From positions 310,001 to 374,000 of the forward strand of contig JAHRBS010000002.1 in the NCBI GenBank assembly GCA_024305745.1: a DNA stretch of 64,000 nt, written 5' to 3'. This DNA is from Polyporus tsugae (lineage: Eukaryota > Basidiomycota > Agaricomycetes > Polyporales > Polyporaceae). Shown piece by piece: positions 35,174 to 48,800 of the stretch. The notes beneath the pieces were generated by a model. The model was not told the origin of the DNA and made no database searches. It worked only from the letters and a program-made list of their open reading frames with translations. The first letter of the stretch is position 1, and the number at the start of each line of letters is the position of its first letter. The position numbers and the translations under genes were made by a program.

Positions 35174-38100
35174 CGTTACAGCGTCAGTTCCCCGCCCCCA
35201 CACCCTCCATGCGCGGGGTTCTGGCCAGCATCGTGGGTCGGCTACAGGTTCGGACCCCAAACCCCAGGCTCGGATGCGTTTTCCTCCCCCCGTTCAAGAC
35301 TTCGGGGTCGACGCGTTTCGCGTTGCGATGGGTCCGGGCGCCGTCAGTTTCGCCGTCAACGATCGCCCCCGAAGAGCGGTGCCTCGACGAACTCGATTCA
35401 AAAAGGGACAACAAATACTTATGCGTATGCGCGTATGATCATCTGACATCCCGATACGGGTGACTTGACGAACATGCCTTCTCCTTCCTCTCACACCCTC
35501 CACGTTTCAAAATTTCACCGTTCATCGCCTCTTGCTCTCTGACGTTTCTTTTGATATCTGTTGCATCTGGGGCTCTTCTTGGGACTAGTACATACTTACT
35601 CGTTGTCTCCATCGTCTTCCATCTCTCTCCTTCATCTTCATCGTCGGATGGACCATCTGTAGGTACTAGTATGAACAGATCGATGGATTACGGACATCCA
35701 TGCTGCTCTTCTCTTGTACTATATGCGCACCCCTCCCCTCCTTTCCTTCTGACGGTCTCGTCGCCTGCCCCTCATGGTTTTTCGACGCTGTAAATTACCA
35801 TAACGCTGTGTACTATAGTTCAATGCAATCGTCCGTGTGGACGCCGGACGTAGGTCCGGTCGCTTGTCTCATACTGTGACCCACACGGACGGACGTCCTA
35901 GGCTCCGGCTTGCCACTGTATTGCGGTGTAGATATGTGGGCAAGAAGCATGTGTTCTGAAACCACAATGTTCTAATGGAGAACACGGACCTGAATTATAA
36001 TTATCATCGATGGCGCAGAAGCTCCGAATCCAATACGATGGTGATAAGTATTCACCCACAGGTCATGATCAGACCTAGTTCTCAGTACACTTGTTGAACA
36101 CACGGCGTAGCATGTACGGCTAGCGTTGCGTACACGCAAACCTTGTTGAGCAGAAGCTAGCTGCGGCGGAGATGGGACACATTCCACGCTGAGGTCATTA
36201 GACGTAGACCACCAACACATCATGTATAAGCAAGTACACAGGTCGGCGAACACGATGTCGAGCATTGCCTTGCGAAGCCTCCAGTGATTCTTTAGATGCA
36301 TACGAACAGAGAACCGCGGCTCTGCAGATGTCCGAGTTTCGATTCGCTGCCAGTGTTGTTCTAAATACAACGCACCTATCGTGCGAATATGCCAACGTCT
36401 CGACCGGTACCACGGCACCGGGCACAGTTGGGGTGTCAATGGTCGTGATCTGGACGAGGACTTAGCAACCTCGCGTGTGTTTCTCATGTAACTCGTACAT
36501 TCGACACGACATAGCTGAGAGTACCTGATACATCTATAGCTGCTGCTAGGGGGATAGACAGGCACCACGCTACATAGTCGGGTGAGACGGCGTCGACGAG
36601 CATCGCGCAAGCAATCATTGCACCCCGGCTACCTTGCGCCCCCTTACCGACGTCATGGTCCGTTACCGCGAATTCCCACTACTGTACTCGTTTGCCTCAT
36701 TGTAATTCCTGACTACAAATCATCCAGATTGGTTCAGAACGTGGCCACACGCGGCCTCGACCGGAATGACAGTGTTACTCACAGGACAGGTACGACCAAG
36801 GTACGACTCCCAGACAGGCGCAGACGTCTGATAACTCACGCTTGCTGCAGCGGCCCGCTGGTTGTCAGAGGTCGGCGCGCCGAAAGTGATAGCACGTCGG
36901 GCCGGCTACGAGTCTGCAGCTGGGGGGTCTGGAACCTGGACGGTCGGTCAACTGAGTCCCCCGCCGACATTGTGCAGATGTTCTGTGGTCGCGTAAAGTT
37001 GCATGCACGGGCCGCCGAGCGTACTTTGAGGAAGTGAATGGGCGCGACGTCTTCCCTGACCGTGTCCAGCGACCGGCGGATACGACATCTCTTCTGAGAA
37101 CAAAGATGATGCCCTGGCACGACTTTGACAGGACTCTTGAGTAAGCGAGGAGAACCCGGGCGTCGCTAATAGGCTGCTAGGTCGTGATGAAACGAACGCT
37201 CGTGCAGAGTGCCACTCGTCTAAGTAAACTTATCCACATGGCTGAGCTTACCGAAGTCGTTTGAGCCTCAGCCAAGAAGCTAGATGCAGCCACGCGCTCA
37301 CGGGCGCAGGGATAGCACGGTCCACCGCAGTTGCACTATCAAATTTTCAGCTCAGAACGGGCAGGAGGACCGCAAAGAAGAGAACGAAGGCACTCACGGT
37401 GGCGCGCGCGCTGGACATGATGGGCGGCAACGATCATCGTGAGCGTTGAATCGCACCGAAACCCGCGCGGGGCTCGGATCCGCGCAGCACGAAATGAAAT
37501 GCAGCCGTGCTTGAGCGGTCGGGCGCGGTGAGATGTCCGTGCCCAAGACGCTGCACGCCGGTGCACGTGAGCGCGAAAGGAAGCGGGATGGGCGGGGAGA
37601 GGTGTCTCTTGACTTTGTTCGAATTCGAGTCTGGAATGCTACCGTCTGTTGTGCATTCGTGGGCGGTGGCAGAACCTTGGATTGAGTTCGCGCGAACAGA
37701 ACGGACCATTCTTCTTCCTTTGTCTCGCTAACACGCTGCACGCCCAGCTTACAACCTGTATGCCTCCAAAGCGAGCCATAGGAATGCGAATTCAAGCTTG
37801 ATAAAGCGGGTCGGTAATGGGTGTCGCCAAGGAGAAGTGTATGAGTGCACCAGGGGTGGTGTTCAGATCGAGCTACGTCCGCAGGATGCTGGTGGGGAGC
37901 GCAACTCGACTGGGACGAGCGGAGCTTGGAGCAAGAAGGGTGTACGGAATTAGGCAGATGGCCATGGGCGGGCAGCGCGCAAGAGCCAGGGCGGCGAGGC
38001 TAAGCAGATCACCCCAGATTGAGCGCGCTGTCTCATTGCATAAGTATCCGAACGGGCACGCGGAGGCCAACGATCGCACCTTCCACACCTGCTCCATGAG

Positions 38101-39522
38101 CGCAGCGGCAGTTCGAGGCAGCAGGGGGTTTCGAGAGGCGACAACGGCGGCGGCGGCGAGGAAGAGAGGAGGATACGGAGAAAAGCAAAGAGCGAAGGAG
38201 GACGACGTCAATGTCATCGACAATGCGCCTCGGCTAACGGCAATCCTCCTCAATCACCGATAGCCGGCCCATCCTCCTCCTCTGATTGGCTGTATTCTTC
38301 TCCGACCAGTCGGTAAATACCCTCCCTGTCCTCAAAGCTTTCCTCCCTGTCCTCCCCCTCCTCCCTCCGTCCAACCCATCGTCGTTCCACTCGCGCTTTC
38401 CTCCCTGCTTCATTATTGAGAACACTGCTGATATCTTCTCACCATCGCACTCCCTCCTAGATGATTCCCAGATCCTCGCGATTCCCCACACATCGACTTC
38501 ACGGGTGCAATGAGCCACTCTACTGAACATCCCTCGTCTAACTGCGGGGCAACTTATGACGTCCCGGGGATCTCTTGACTTGTCCGCCATCACTGCAAAC
38601 CGTCATCGGTCACCCGTCCAGCTCGTCTCCCCCTTCCTCCCCCTGCTCAAGCCTGCTTATGGTCTCGCCTCGCAAATACCTTTTTTCCATCAGCCACGCT
38701 GTGGTCTCCATGTCTCCCGCCCGACGTCACGTACAAGCGCTGAGCGCCCGGCCTGCGCATCAGCCGCCCTCAGTCCTCGGCAAGTCTAAAGCTGATCCGT
38801 CTCCCATATACGGACACCGACGCCCGCTCTGGTGGCCGCGCCATGCTTCACCAGGTTTCACCTCCCCCTCTCGTGCCGTGTGCATGCATTGTGCCTTCCC
38901 TGCGCCACTCCGCATATAAATACACGCCAGGTGAGGATGCTGATCCCCTCTCGCCCCCTTGACGACGTGCGCACACTGACCCGCCCCCTCCCCAACTTCA
39001 TCCTTTTTTTTGACGTCTCCCCCAAATTTCCCCAGGCCTTCCTTCATCCACCCGTCAAGCCTTTCTCCGACGGTCCCCTTCGCTTCACTTTATTTGCGGT
39101 CATATTGAGGGCACACAACACGGTGGAGAACGAAACGGAGGATATAATTCAATAGGAGGAAGATGATACAAGGCATGTTACGATCCTAATTTAAAGTAAC
39201 CGACGTAACGAAAACAAACAGAGCACTAACCAAAGGATACATGATCCAGGGTACACGATCCAGGAGGGGGGCATATATACAACTTCCGAAGCCAGTAATG
39301 GCGTGGGGCGGGCTACCCGTCCGGGTATACTACCCATATAGAAGGCGGTTGGGTGGGGTAGACGGAGACGGAGACGGAGGAAATTAGGGAGGAGTCCTCT
39401 AAAGGTACGTCGTTTTCGTCGAAGGACGCGTCATAATGACATAGCAGTGCGCAGAATCGGGATGGAGGCAGATCGCTGAAGGAGAACGAAGGAGCAAATG
39501 CAAGGGGGGAGAGGCCATCGTA
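35174..39522. other. About 4.3 kb without a supported gene
   Basis: Open frames here are short, overlap on both strands and show no family motifs. A nested inverted repeat lies at 35830-35891, and a short GGAGAC run near 39360. Confidence 0.45.
35830..35891. repeat. Nested inverted repeat
   Basis: An 11-bp perfect outer stem (35830-35840 with 35881-35891) encloses a perfect 6-bp stem with a 4-nt loop (35844-35849 with 35854-35859). It lies about 660 bases after the DnaJ stop codon. Confidence 0.6.
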
Positions 39523-42500
39523 CTACGCCAGGAGGAGGCTCGCCCACTGCAGCCGGAGGTGTTGTCGCCAGTCGGTCACGCGCGGGTGGTCGCCCTGCCG
39601 CGCAGTGCGGACAGCATGTGTGCGCTGAGCCCAGACCTCGTCCATGACGGTCTGCGCGAGGAGGACGTTTCCGTTGGTCGCGTCCTGCATGAAGAACCGG
39701 TGCTTGATGACCTCGCGCATCATTTGGTTGTCCGTCAGACAGCCGGTCAGGAAGAGGGGAAAGATCACGGTGCGGTCGTATGAGGAAGGGGCGAGCTCGT
39801 TCAGGAGCTTCGCCATCTGGTCGACGCCGTTCATGATCTCGGGTACACCTGCAGGGCGGGTCAGAGTGGGCTCGAAAGAAGGGGATGATGGTGAGTGTCA
39901 TACCTGGTACCGAGTCGCTGAGCACCGTGTGCAGGTACAAGAGGGCGGCCTCGCGGAACATCTCCCCAATGATATGCTTCGTGGTGTCTATTGACGATCT
40001 AGTCGACCTCAATCCGCCCGACATCCCCGGCTGTGGCGACGGCGCCATCGCCATCCCGGCCGGCACATCCAACCCCGCTGCCAAGGACGACGGCGACGCG
40101 ATTATCGCTGGCTTGACGTCCTCGACACTGTCTGTGGACTTGCCTGTTGCCCTCTCCCGCAGCTCCCTCTCGATCGCGTCTCCGCGCCGGATGAGCTCGC
40201 GCATGCTTAGACTACCGCTCTGGCGCTCGGTCGCTTTCCAATGTGCTAGTGCGGAGATCTCAGCAATCGCAAGCAGCGCCTCGTCCGGGCAGCCTGACAA
40301 CGCGTCCATGTGGAGCTCTGAATGCTGCGCGCTCGACCTCGGGCTCATGCCTCTGCTCGCCCAGAAGCCTGCACCGCCCCCGAAGAGCCGCTTGTAGAGC
40401 GATAGGAAGCGCGGCGGCTGCATGAGCGTGATGCTCGCGAAGATGTCGCTGTACTGCACAGTCGGTTGGTAAGTGTCTATCAGCGCAGTTCGTGGCGACG
40501 CAGCAAGAGAGGGCGCAACGCACCATGGTCGCCTTCGCGGCGAAGCGGCCTGCGGTAGACATGTTGAGGAGCGTGAGCTTCGGGTTCTCCTCGTTGTAGA
40601 TGCCCGTCTGGGCGAGCCACTCGCACGCGTAGTCGAGCGGCGTCGCCCAGTCGGTGGAACCCCCGCCAAGGAGCGAGTACGCGACCAACTGGACGGCGGC
40701 GACCGCGTCCGCGTCCGAGTACTGGCCCGTGCCGTTGGTCTGTGGGGAGTGCATGAGGTGGTACAGCGCGCGGTTGTAGAACTGCCGCGGGAGCGAGTTC
40801 TCCGCGTCGGGGTCTTCGAGGATTGGCTGGTTACTCCGGGCCATCTGGGCGCGGCCGTGATGCAGCGCCGCGAGGGCGCACAGCGAGAGCGCGACGGGGC
40901 CGTCGGGATCCGACTGGACGATCTGTGGATCGGAAGGGGTGAGGTCAGCGATTTTGTCCGCGGGGCAGATCGTCAGGGACGTCAGTCAAAAACAAGCTAT
41001 AGGAGGGGCAGCATGCTTTGATCCCCTCGCGCCCAACGCCATTGTCGCCGCCCATGTCATGTGTATGAGCGGGGAAGAGAAGGGCTCGACGTCGTTTTGG
41101 CGCGCGCGCGCGCAGAAGCATCGCTATCGAGGATATCCAGTGATCCCGATGTCCACGACGCTCAACGCCATGGTAGCGATAAGGGAAGCAGCCAAGGACG
41201 CGCGATCGTTCTCGTGCGTCCGTGCCAATTCAGTTTGTGGGTGGTGGAAGGCGAAGGCGAACGTGAAGGGGGGAAGTCAAAGTTGATGTGGGATAATTTG
41301 TGGTATCGTGGCATCGAGCACGAGCACCGCTGATTCTATACTGTAACAGGCCCGGGACACTCACAGGAAGTAGGAGGTTCGCAAGTGACTCCCCCGCAAA
41401 TACATATTGCAACTCTCGGACGTATTTGAAGTAATACGAGATGTATTCATCCTTGCGGACCGTCGGTTGTGGCGGCGCTGCCGGAACGGGTGGAGGCATG
41501 GATATAGGCATTCCTTGTTGCGGATGCCCTTGCTGTGGGATGTAGGTGCCATAAGGTATGTCGTCACCTGCGCCCATAGAGAGCGGTGGTGACTGGAATC
41601 CATAGAGCGAATCGTGCGTCGGGGGCGTGGGCAGGAGCGGGGCCATCGGCGAGACTTGATGGTGGCGGGGCGACGAGGAGGCGGAGATGTTATGACCACC
41701 CCACTGGTCGGCTTCTGCGCGAAGCTCAGTCAGCAATGACACAATCCCCGACAAGGTTACGTTACGCCCGGCCGCGGCCCCGCTACCGTTGCGGGCAAGC
41801 GAGTAGACGAAGACGCAACGGGCATTCGCACACGGGCACGGCCGCGGAAGGCACGGGGGCAGGCGAGGGAACATTCAGGAGACGAGAGGCTTACCCGATA
41901 TAGGCCTCGTCATTCTGGGAAGGTGATACGGCGCGCCCGCTCCTCTGGCTACGTATGGAGGGTCGCGCCGGAAAGTCGTCTCGCGCTCACTCATGCTGCC
42001 TCGGAGCGTCGTCTGCGGGCCCGGTCCTGCGACGCTTGGCGGGGAGGGCTGCGAGGACGTGGAGAGGCCAGCGGAGTGCCAGGGCTGTCGGGGCTGTCCG
42101 CGGATGAGGCCCATCCGCGACAGTTGCTCCTTGATGCTCGCTTTGTATGCGGCGACCTTGTCCTTGTCCTGTGCACGCCGCGATCGCGATGACGGACGGT
42201 GAAAGATTGCAGCAATGTTCGCAAGGCGGGGCGGAGGAAGAGGGGGGGGGGAATCAGTGAGTGGCGTGGCGTGGAGATGAGTGATAGACGCAGACGCACC
42301 CGCATCCAGTCGGGCCGCTTGGGGCCCCAGCCCAGGCACTTTATGCGGAGCCGTAGGCACGTCTTGCACGAGTCGCCTTCGCGTTCTTCGTCGCATTTCT
42401 GGACATGCGAGAAGGAGAAGCACAAGCAGTGACAGGAGGGACAGATGAGCATGGGAAGACGTGCGTCGCGAAGTCGGGGGTTGCAGGATGACGCTCACCT

Positions 42501-42820
42501 TTCGTCGTACTCGGCACGTCCTACGGGCGTACGGGGCAGCGCGGGGGGGGATGTCAGTGAGGAATGGAAGCGGAGGGGACGCGAGGGGATGCGCACCAGC
42601 AGCCGCCCTTGCCTGCCGAGGACGAGCGCGTGAGGTCAGACATGGCACGCGTCGGTGTGCTGCTCGAACTTGGTTCGCCCTCATCCAAGGCAGGCGGAGC
42701 ATGGAGAGGTGTGGCGGACGAGGCAGGAGAAGTGTTGGCGGACGTGCCGTCAGATGGAAGCTCTGGAGACGGTGAGTGGCTGCCGCCGCTGGACGGCGAG
42801 GGGATGGGTCGGAGAGCCAT
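39523..42820 (-). CDS. Zn2Cys6 transcription factor A
   Basis: Eight exons (42820-42597, 42520-42499, 42398-42300, 42168-41895, 41714-41365, 40922-40524, 40453-39904, 39848-39523) join to 747 codons. The binuclear zinc cluster spans three exons: GCW, then a 22-nt exon giving TCRVRRK, then KCDEEREGDSCKTCLRLRIKC; all six Cys are present, followed by GPKRPDWMR. A Ser/Pro/Gln-rich linker follows, then a fungal transcription-factor regulatory domain (Fungal_trans_2-like) with SLCALAALHHGRA, LLAIAEISALAHWK and FPLFLTGCLTDN. It is a nuclear regulator; targets are unknown. It is a paralogue of the gene at 53748-56369. The intron after RRK is shared by both, and the 442-nt intron before exon 6 is long. 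Confidence 0.9.
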
Positions 42821-45800
42821 GTAAGTGCAAGCCAGGTGCTGTTATGGCGAACGCGGCAAAGGCGGTGGCGAAGGACAGAAGAGGAAAGAGCTGGAAGGGC
42901 GGATGGCGAAGGGAGAAATACTCGCAGACGGAGGCGGTGAGGGAGGTCGGGAATTGTGGCTGAAAAGGGAGTGTATTTGGGGGATTTGAGAGGAGAGGAG
43001 AGAAGGAGGCGACGGCATGATGGAGGACCAGATCATCTCGCGTCTGGTCACCAAGGGTCCGACCCCCTCTCCCCCACCAGCCCTCTCCGACGAATTCATA
43101 GTCCCACGCGACACAAGAGATCGCCTCCAGCCCACCCGCGCTTCGTGACCATCATCATTCGTTTTATTCCGGTTATTTATGCCAATTAATTCCACTCCTC
43201 CGGTCGGAGCCTCCGAATCTAGATTCGCCGTACGCAACCTGATCACGCCTTGATCTCCCTCCCAGAAAACATATGTGCCACAAACGCCCATTCCACCTCA
43301 TCCTTTTGCCGAGATGCAGTACATACTACTTACTCCATGGCCTGCCCGGAGGTTGCAAGCCCAATGACCAAGGCCGTCCAGACAACACCTTCTATCCGAG
43401 TGCCCCCGGGCTCGCATAGGAACAAATCACCGGCCCCGCGATTTCACTAGTATAGTAAGTACTGCTATCGCGGGTGCGCACTAGCCAGTTGGGGTCGACG
43501 TGCTGTTCAAAGGTCCCTTGGTCTCCGGAATGATTGCTATCGATGACTGGCAGCTCGGGCAGCTATCCCTTACGCTCAAAAGCCGCGTCAACGAGCAATA
43601 GGTTCTCTACAACGCAGCGATCAAGACATCGTCATCGCTCAGTCAGTTCCAATTCTCTTATGAATCCACCCCTTCTCTTCTTTTCACGAGGACACGGTTG
43701 GCCACGCTACACGCAGCCAAGTTTGGCGCTGATATAAGCTTCCGGTGCGTCGGGGGTTGGAGGATAGGGAGATACGACCTGCTAGTCATACAACTGCGCA
43801 CCTACTATCGCCAATTGGCAGCAAGTTAGACTCAAGCTCACCATTTCGTTCCATCTCTCCACAAAATGCACGGCAGGACGCACTGTTTCTCCCCGGACGA
43901 GATGCCAGACAAGTGTTCCGGGGATGAAACGTGCCTAGATTGGTCCGCTCGATATGGACGAGACACACCGGTTCGGAAGATCTGCGTGCGAACGGTCTCC
44001 ATGCCCAAGTCGGGCCAAAAGATGCGGGCCTCCGCAAACCCACCTGCCTTATGTCCTCCCGCTCGCCGCATCCCCGGATGATATCTTATGATAGATACTG
44101 ATGTTTGCTTCCTCTCATCCCTACAGACCAATTCTATTTGCTGCGAGCTGTTGACCGTCGACCTAATCCTTGAGCCCATCATTCCCCTCGGTGCCATTCC
44201 TTCATCCCCTCATGGTCATGAGAATGCGGACTGTAGCCCGCCGTATAACAGCCCCAGGCACCATACTCCATTGGGCGAATCCAGTCCAATTGCGCCAGCC
44301 TCGAGGCTACCGCGAATGCCTCAAGGCGTATTACTAGACATTTGAAGAATGGAAGCTCCGTCATCCACTGCTCAACTGGTCCGCATGCGCAATATCTCTC
44401 TCGCATTCATCTGTCCCTGGTCGAGTCACCCATCTTCCTGTCCTCGTTGACTGATATGTGTACTTTGGCTGTTCATACGTACGTACGAAGTTCATAGTTG
44501 GGAGTACTTATTCTGCTTATACAAATGACCGAGATAACAGTCCTCCCATCAACATATCGGTGGCGTCACACCACTGGCAGTATTGGTCAGGATGAGTACT
44601 TATGGCCGACGGTTCGATGCCGATCAAACACAACTAGGGCAGGCGAGAACCGCCGGAAAAGCATTTTCGTTCTGGTGCACATGAAATGAGGTATTCCCGA
44701 AGTCACGGATCCGTGAATTTCGCAGCCCTGGAACATCAAATTCGTCGGCCTTCACGGTCTTCGTGACCCGCGACTCCCCTCTCCCCGCATCGTCAACACT
44801 TCGGGGGCTGACCCGGCGGTGCCCACCGAACTCACCAGCTGTTCGTCTTCAGCTTGGCTGCGCGTATCTGGCGGATATGTTTGGGCCCCTAGAGGACATC
44901 GCCACGTACAGCCACGACGTACCAATATGCGGGCACTGCGCACAGGACGTGGTGTGAGTCTTGGTTGGAAAGTGGGCCCTTCTGTGATGGAATCACACAA
45001 ATGTCAAATTAAAATCACACTCATCGTTCTGATCTCCGCCCCCTCTAGCTGTTGTTCCGCTTGAACTTGCAGGGCATGCCGAACAGAACTCCGCTTGCCG
45101 ATCCCGGGAACCTTCGCTGCGGATTACGTCGCCGACACAAAACCACCAACCACCAGGATGACAAGGCTTGATGCATTCGGCCATATTATCTCATCCGCAC
45201 GTATGGGCCAGGTGCGCATTTCCCATTTGTCCCCGATCAGAAAAGACGTCCTGAGCCAGGAGTCAGGACATGCTTGCGGACCTAGAACCAACTCGTTACG
45301 GAAATCAATTCCTGAGGAATTTTCTTTTCTCGACTTCAGGCGGCACGCGGACACATTCCAGAGGACCTCGCCGTATCCACAGACGCTGGATCCCGATACG
45401 CCAGCGAGGTTAACGTCTATCACGACCGCCATCCGCATATCATCATCGCCTACCTCCTCCAGCGGGGTTCCGAGAGCTTTGCAGGGAACAAGGGTCGCCC
45501 GCTCTTCCCTCTCTGCCCCCTTGGCGAACACAAGGCGTACGGTGCTCTCGCATTGCGGTACTGATATTCATCTCGTACTTATCGACCCTTGCTAAGGGAA
45601 CACTTACTACAGCCCCTTCTCGCGCGTTCCTGTTTTTCAATACAAGTCCCGAGCCAGCGCCACGAATTCCGTTCTCGCACCGCACAACCCTCGGCAATCC
45701 GCCACCCGTCGTCAACCGCGAGGCGTCACGTAACATCCCACCCTCCCGTCTGTAAGTGTTCCCTCTACCCTGAACTTCCGGAAGCTGTGTGCGTGCTGAA

Positions 45801-48800
45801 ACATACCCTAACAGGAAAGTGACACCCCTGTCAGCTATGGGCGACGCGCCTGACTTTGGTGGCGCTCCATCGTCAGGGTGCGGGCTGGCCACCAGTATGG
45901 TATGGATGCGGGCCTGCGACTGTGTTCAAGTCCTCGGACTGAAGCTTAGGGCCCCCCTCCCTTTTGCGAAGGTGCGACCACAGCAAGGGCCCTGTGTCAT
46001 GGAGGAATCGTCTGCTCGCTCCGAACTTGCCCTGTTCCGCGGGCCGAAGCCACTTTCAGTGGGGCAGCCGGCGGTTGGTGTACCGCTCGTCAGACATTCC
46101 CATGACATACAACCTTTTTGCGTCCTTGACTACGACCCGCGCGTCCGTGCTGGTCCAACTGTGCCCGACGACATACAGCCGCTCGGTCTATATCAGCTGT
46201 GTCCAGTCGACATGCCCGAGCAATACAGCTACGTTGGCAGCTGACAGCCCTACGGCATGTACGGACGGGTTGGTTAGGGTTAGTGATTTTCGGTCTTGTG
46301 CTCGCGCGCTCGTCAACGAGAGTCGCTGAAAGGCACGCGCAGCTCAGTTACCTAAACTTATTGTTACGTTTGACACACCCTGACGTTGACTGGGTGCATG
46401 TAACAGCCCGACTTCACAGAAGGGAAGAACACACGTATGTAATCAAACCTCTCCCCGGATGACATGTCGGCCGCCCGCTCACCTCCTCCTCACGTTCTTC
46501 TAGGCTCTCCCTATACGGCTTTTCCCCCTCTCTTCCTATTATTATGGAAGCCCACATTTACTCGCTGGCGGGTCCGCGCCCGACGGAAACCATCGAACTT
46601 CTATTCATGTGCCACGAGAACGGGAGACCCTAAGCGAACGGGAAAAGTGCGACGGTGTCCCCCTCCGCCCTGGGCTCGAACTCGCCTCGGGCCTCGACAT
46701 CGAATTCTACGACGACCGACCCTGAAATCTCCGTACCGCAAAGTGGCGCACCATGCGGCGCGACAATCGTATTCATTTCCCTCAGGCATCGACCGTCCTT
46801 CTGACAACGATCCGTGCATCGGGCGATGTCGAAGTCGACGCATCTCGGCGACTCCCCCCTTCCTGCAATATTGTTTATCGCCTTCTCGCTGCCATGCGAC
46901 CGCCTCCGGTCGCGGGGAAGCCCTAATCACTGTGCTGCAGCGAAATCTTCCTATTGTAGATGCCTGGTGATGCCGATGGAACCTCCCCTCCTCCCACAGG
47001 AACGGACGGCGCGGCACTGGACTTGCGGTCGAGTTGCGGCGCTCCGCGTTCGGTTGTGTGTGCGTGTGCGGCCAATTTGAGTGTGTGAGTGCGTTCGTCT
47101 GCCGATTTTGTCGTGCGCTGATTTCGAGCCCCCTGCTTTCGAGTTTATCCGTGCCACGCGCATCGCGATGCGGCACCATCTCCTTCGTTCCTTGCGCCAC
47201 AGTTTGCCTTCCCCTGGCAATGGTACATAGGGGAACCGAGGTACATGCGCCCACGTGTACCGCTCGCGCCGTTCAAGGAGGAGAACGACGGCGGCAGCTT
47301 GCGCATGGTAAGGTTTTGCCTCGCCGCACCGTGCGCATCATGCAAACTCCTGTGTATCACGCAGATTCCCAACTCTTCCGTATCATGCAAACTGCCGACT
47401 TACCCCACACAGCCGAACCGGTGCCTCAGAGGCCCATCAGGTCTTTCCCTTAGTCCCGGCCATACAGTAGACTCCATCCCCCCACCGTCGCCGACGGCTA
47501 TGCTCTATATGATGATTCCAGGCTGACCCCTTTCGAGCGGGTTCGTCCGGCTCGCTTCGGGTGATTATCAAATATTTGCAAGTGGTATTTTGGTCTTTTT
47601 TGGGTGCGAGCAAATAATGACGGTCGCATGTCTTCTCCAGGGATCGCCTCGCTTGCTTCAAGCCCGTCCCCCTCGCACACGACGTTCGCATTCGAGGGGG
47701 CATGCCAGGCGGCAGAGGCTAAGGCTCCGGGTATGGTCCAGACGTTTCCGACAACTAGCTAATGCTCCGTAGAATTGCCATCGGGCGGAGCTGGACGGCG
47801 AGCGCACACGGACTGCACCCGCGCGTGAAGTTCATCCCAAACCCGTCGTCCCGACCGCATTGCAGAGGTGACTTGCCCATGCGCTTACACTTCATGATGC
47901 TCGCCTAACCCCACCGTGACTAGCACTGCAGCGCCTCAGCCTTCGTGTGCACTGGTACCGGAGGGTAGAGTCCCGTAGGCCCTTCGTCGGCGATGCAGAT
48001 GCATCTTGTTCCCTCCTTCCCTTCGCACCTGAGCAGGTCGTGTTTTCCGATAGGCACGACGGAGATCGTCCACGGTCTAAAGCAGGCTCGAACCCATTCC
48101 GGGCGTCTCAAATCCGGTCCTCGTCGGGACTTCCCACACTAGACGCGCATGCGGACGGTTCTTCGAGATTCTTCCTCGACTTGACCTCCTTCTCTTGTGG
48201 GCGCTTGAGAAAACCTGACCTGCCTCTCCGTCGCTTGCAGCCACGTCCTCGATGGATGCCCGCTCCAGCCTCCGGCCCCATCGCCACCTCACGTGTAGCG
48301 GAGAACTTCGCCGATGTGTCTTGATTATTGTCGGATTATTGTCAAGTTGTCCAAGTTGTCAGTACGTACAAGTACCACGTTGCACTTGCACAGCTGGCGG
48401 CTCTGATCCACTAGAATCACCGAATCACTGGAGGAGCCCCATATACCTCTCCTAGGACACCTCTGAGCAAAATTGTCGCACACGAACGTCGGACAATATG
48501 ACAATACGGGCCCCTCGTGACCTCCTCCTGTCCCTGCATTCAAGAGGTTGCCTGGCACGGGGCGTCGTCAGTGACTTTTGCCAAAAGGCCCTGCGCACAA
48601 GACCCGCATACCGACGGGCTCCCGACGAGCCTCGAAATTTGTGTCGGTGATGCACGTCATGCGGCGTACTTACTTCCCTCCATGATGCACACAAGAGTGC
48701 TTCGCGGCAGGCATCGGGCCCTCCTGATCTGACTTGATCAACAGCTGAGTGTTGAGGTGGCCCCGATGAATCGTTACTGCGTCTGCCTGTCCCGACGAAT

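Noticed and set aside
39350..39382. GGAGAC tandem run
   Set aside because: Only three to four copies; too short to call a microsatellite of interest.
46601..47254. Minus-strand 217-codon frame
   Set aside because: Low-complexity Arg/Gly/His-rich translation, overlapped by frames on the other strand and lacking motifs.
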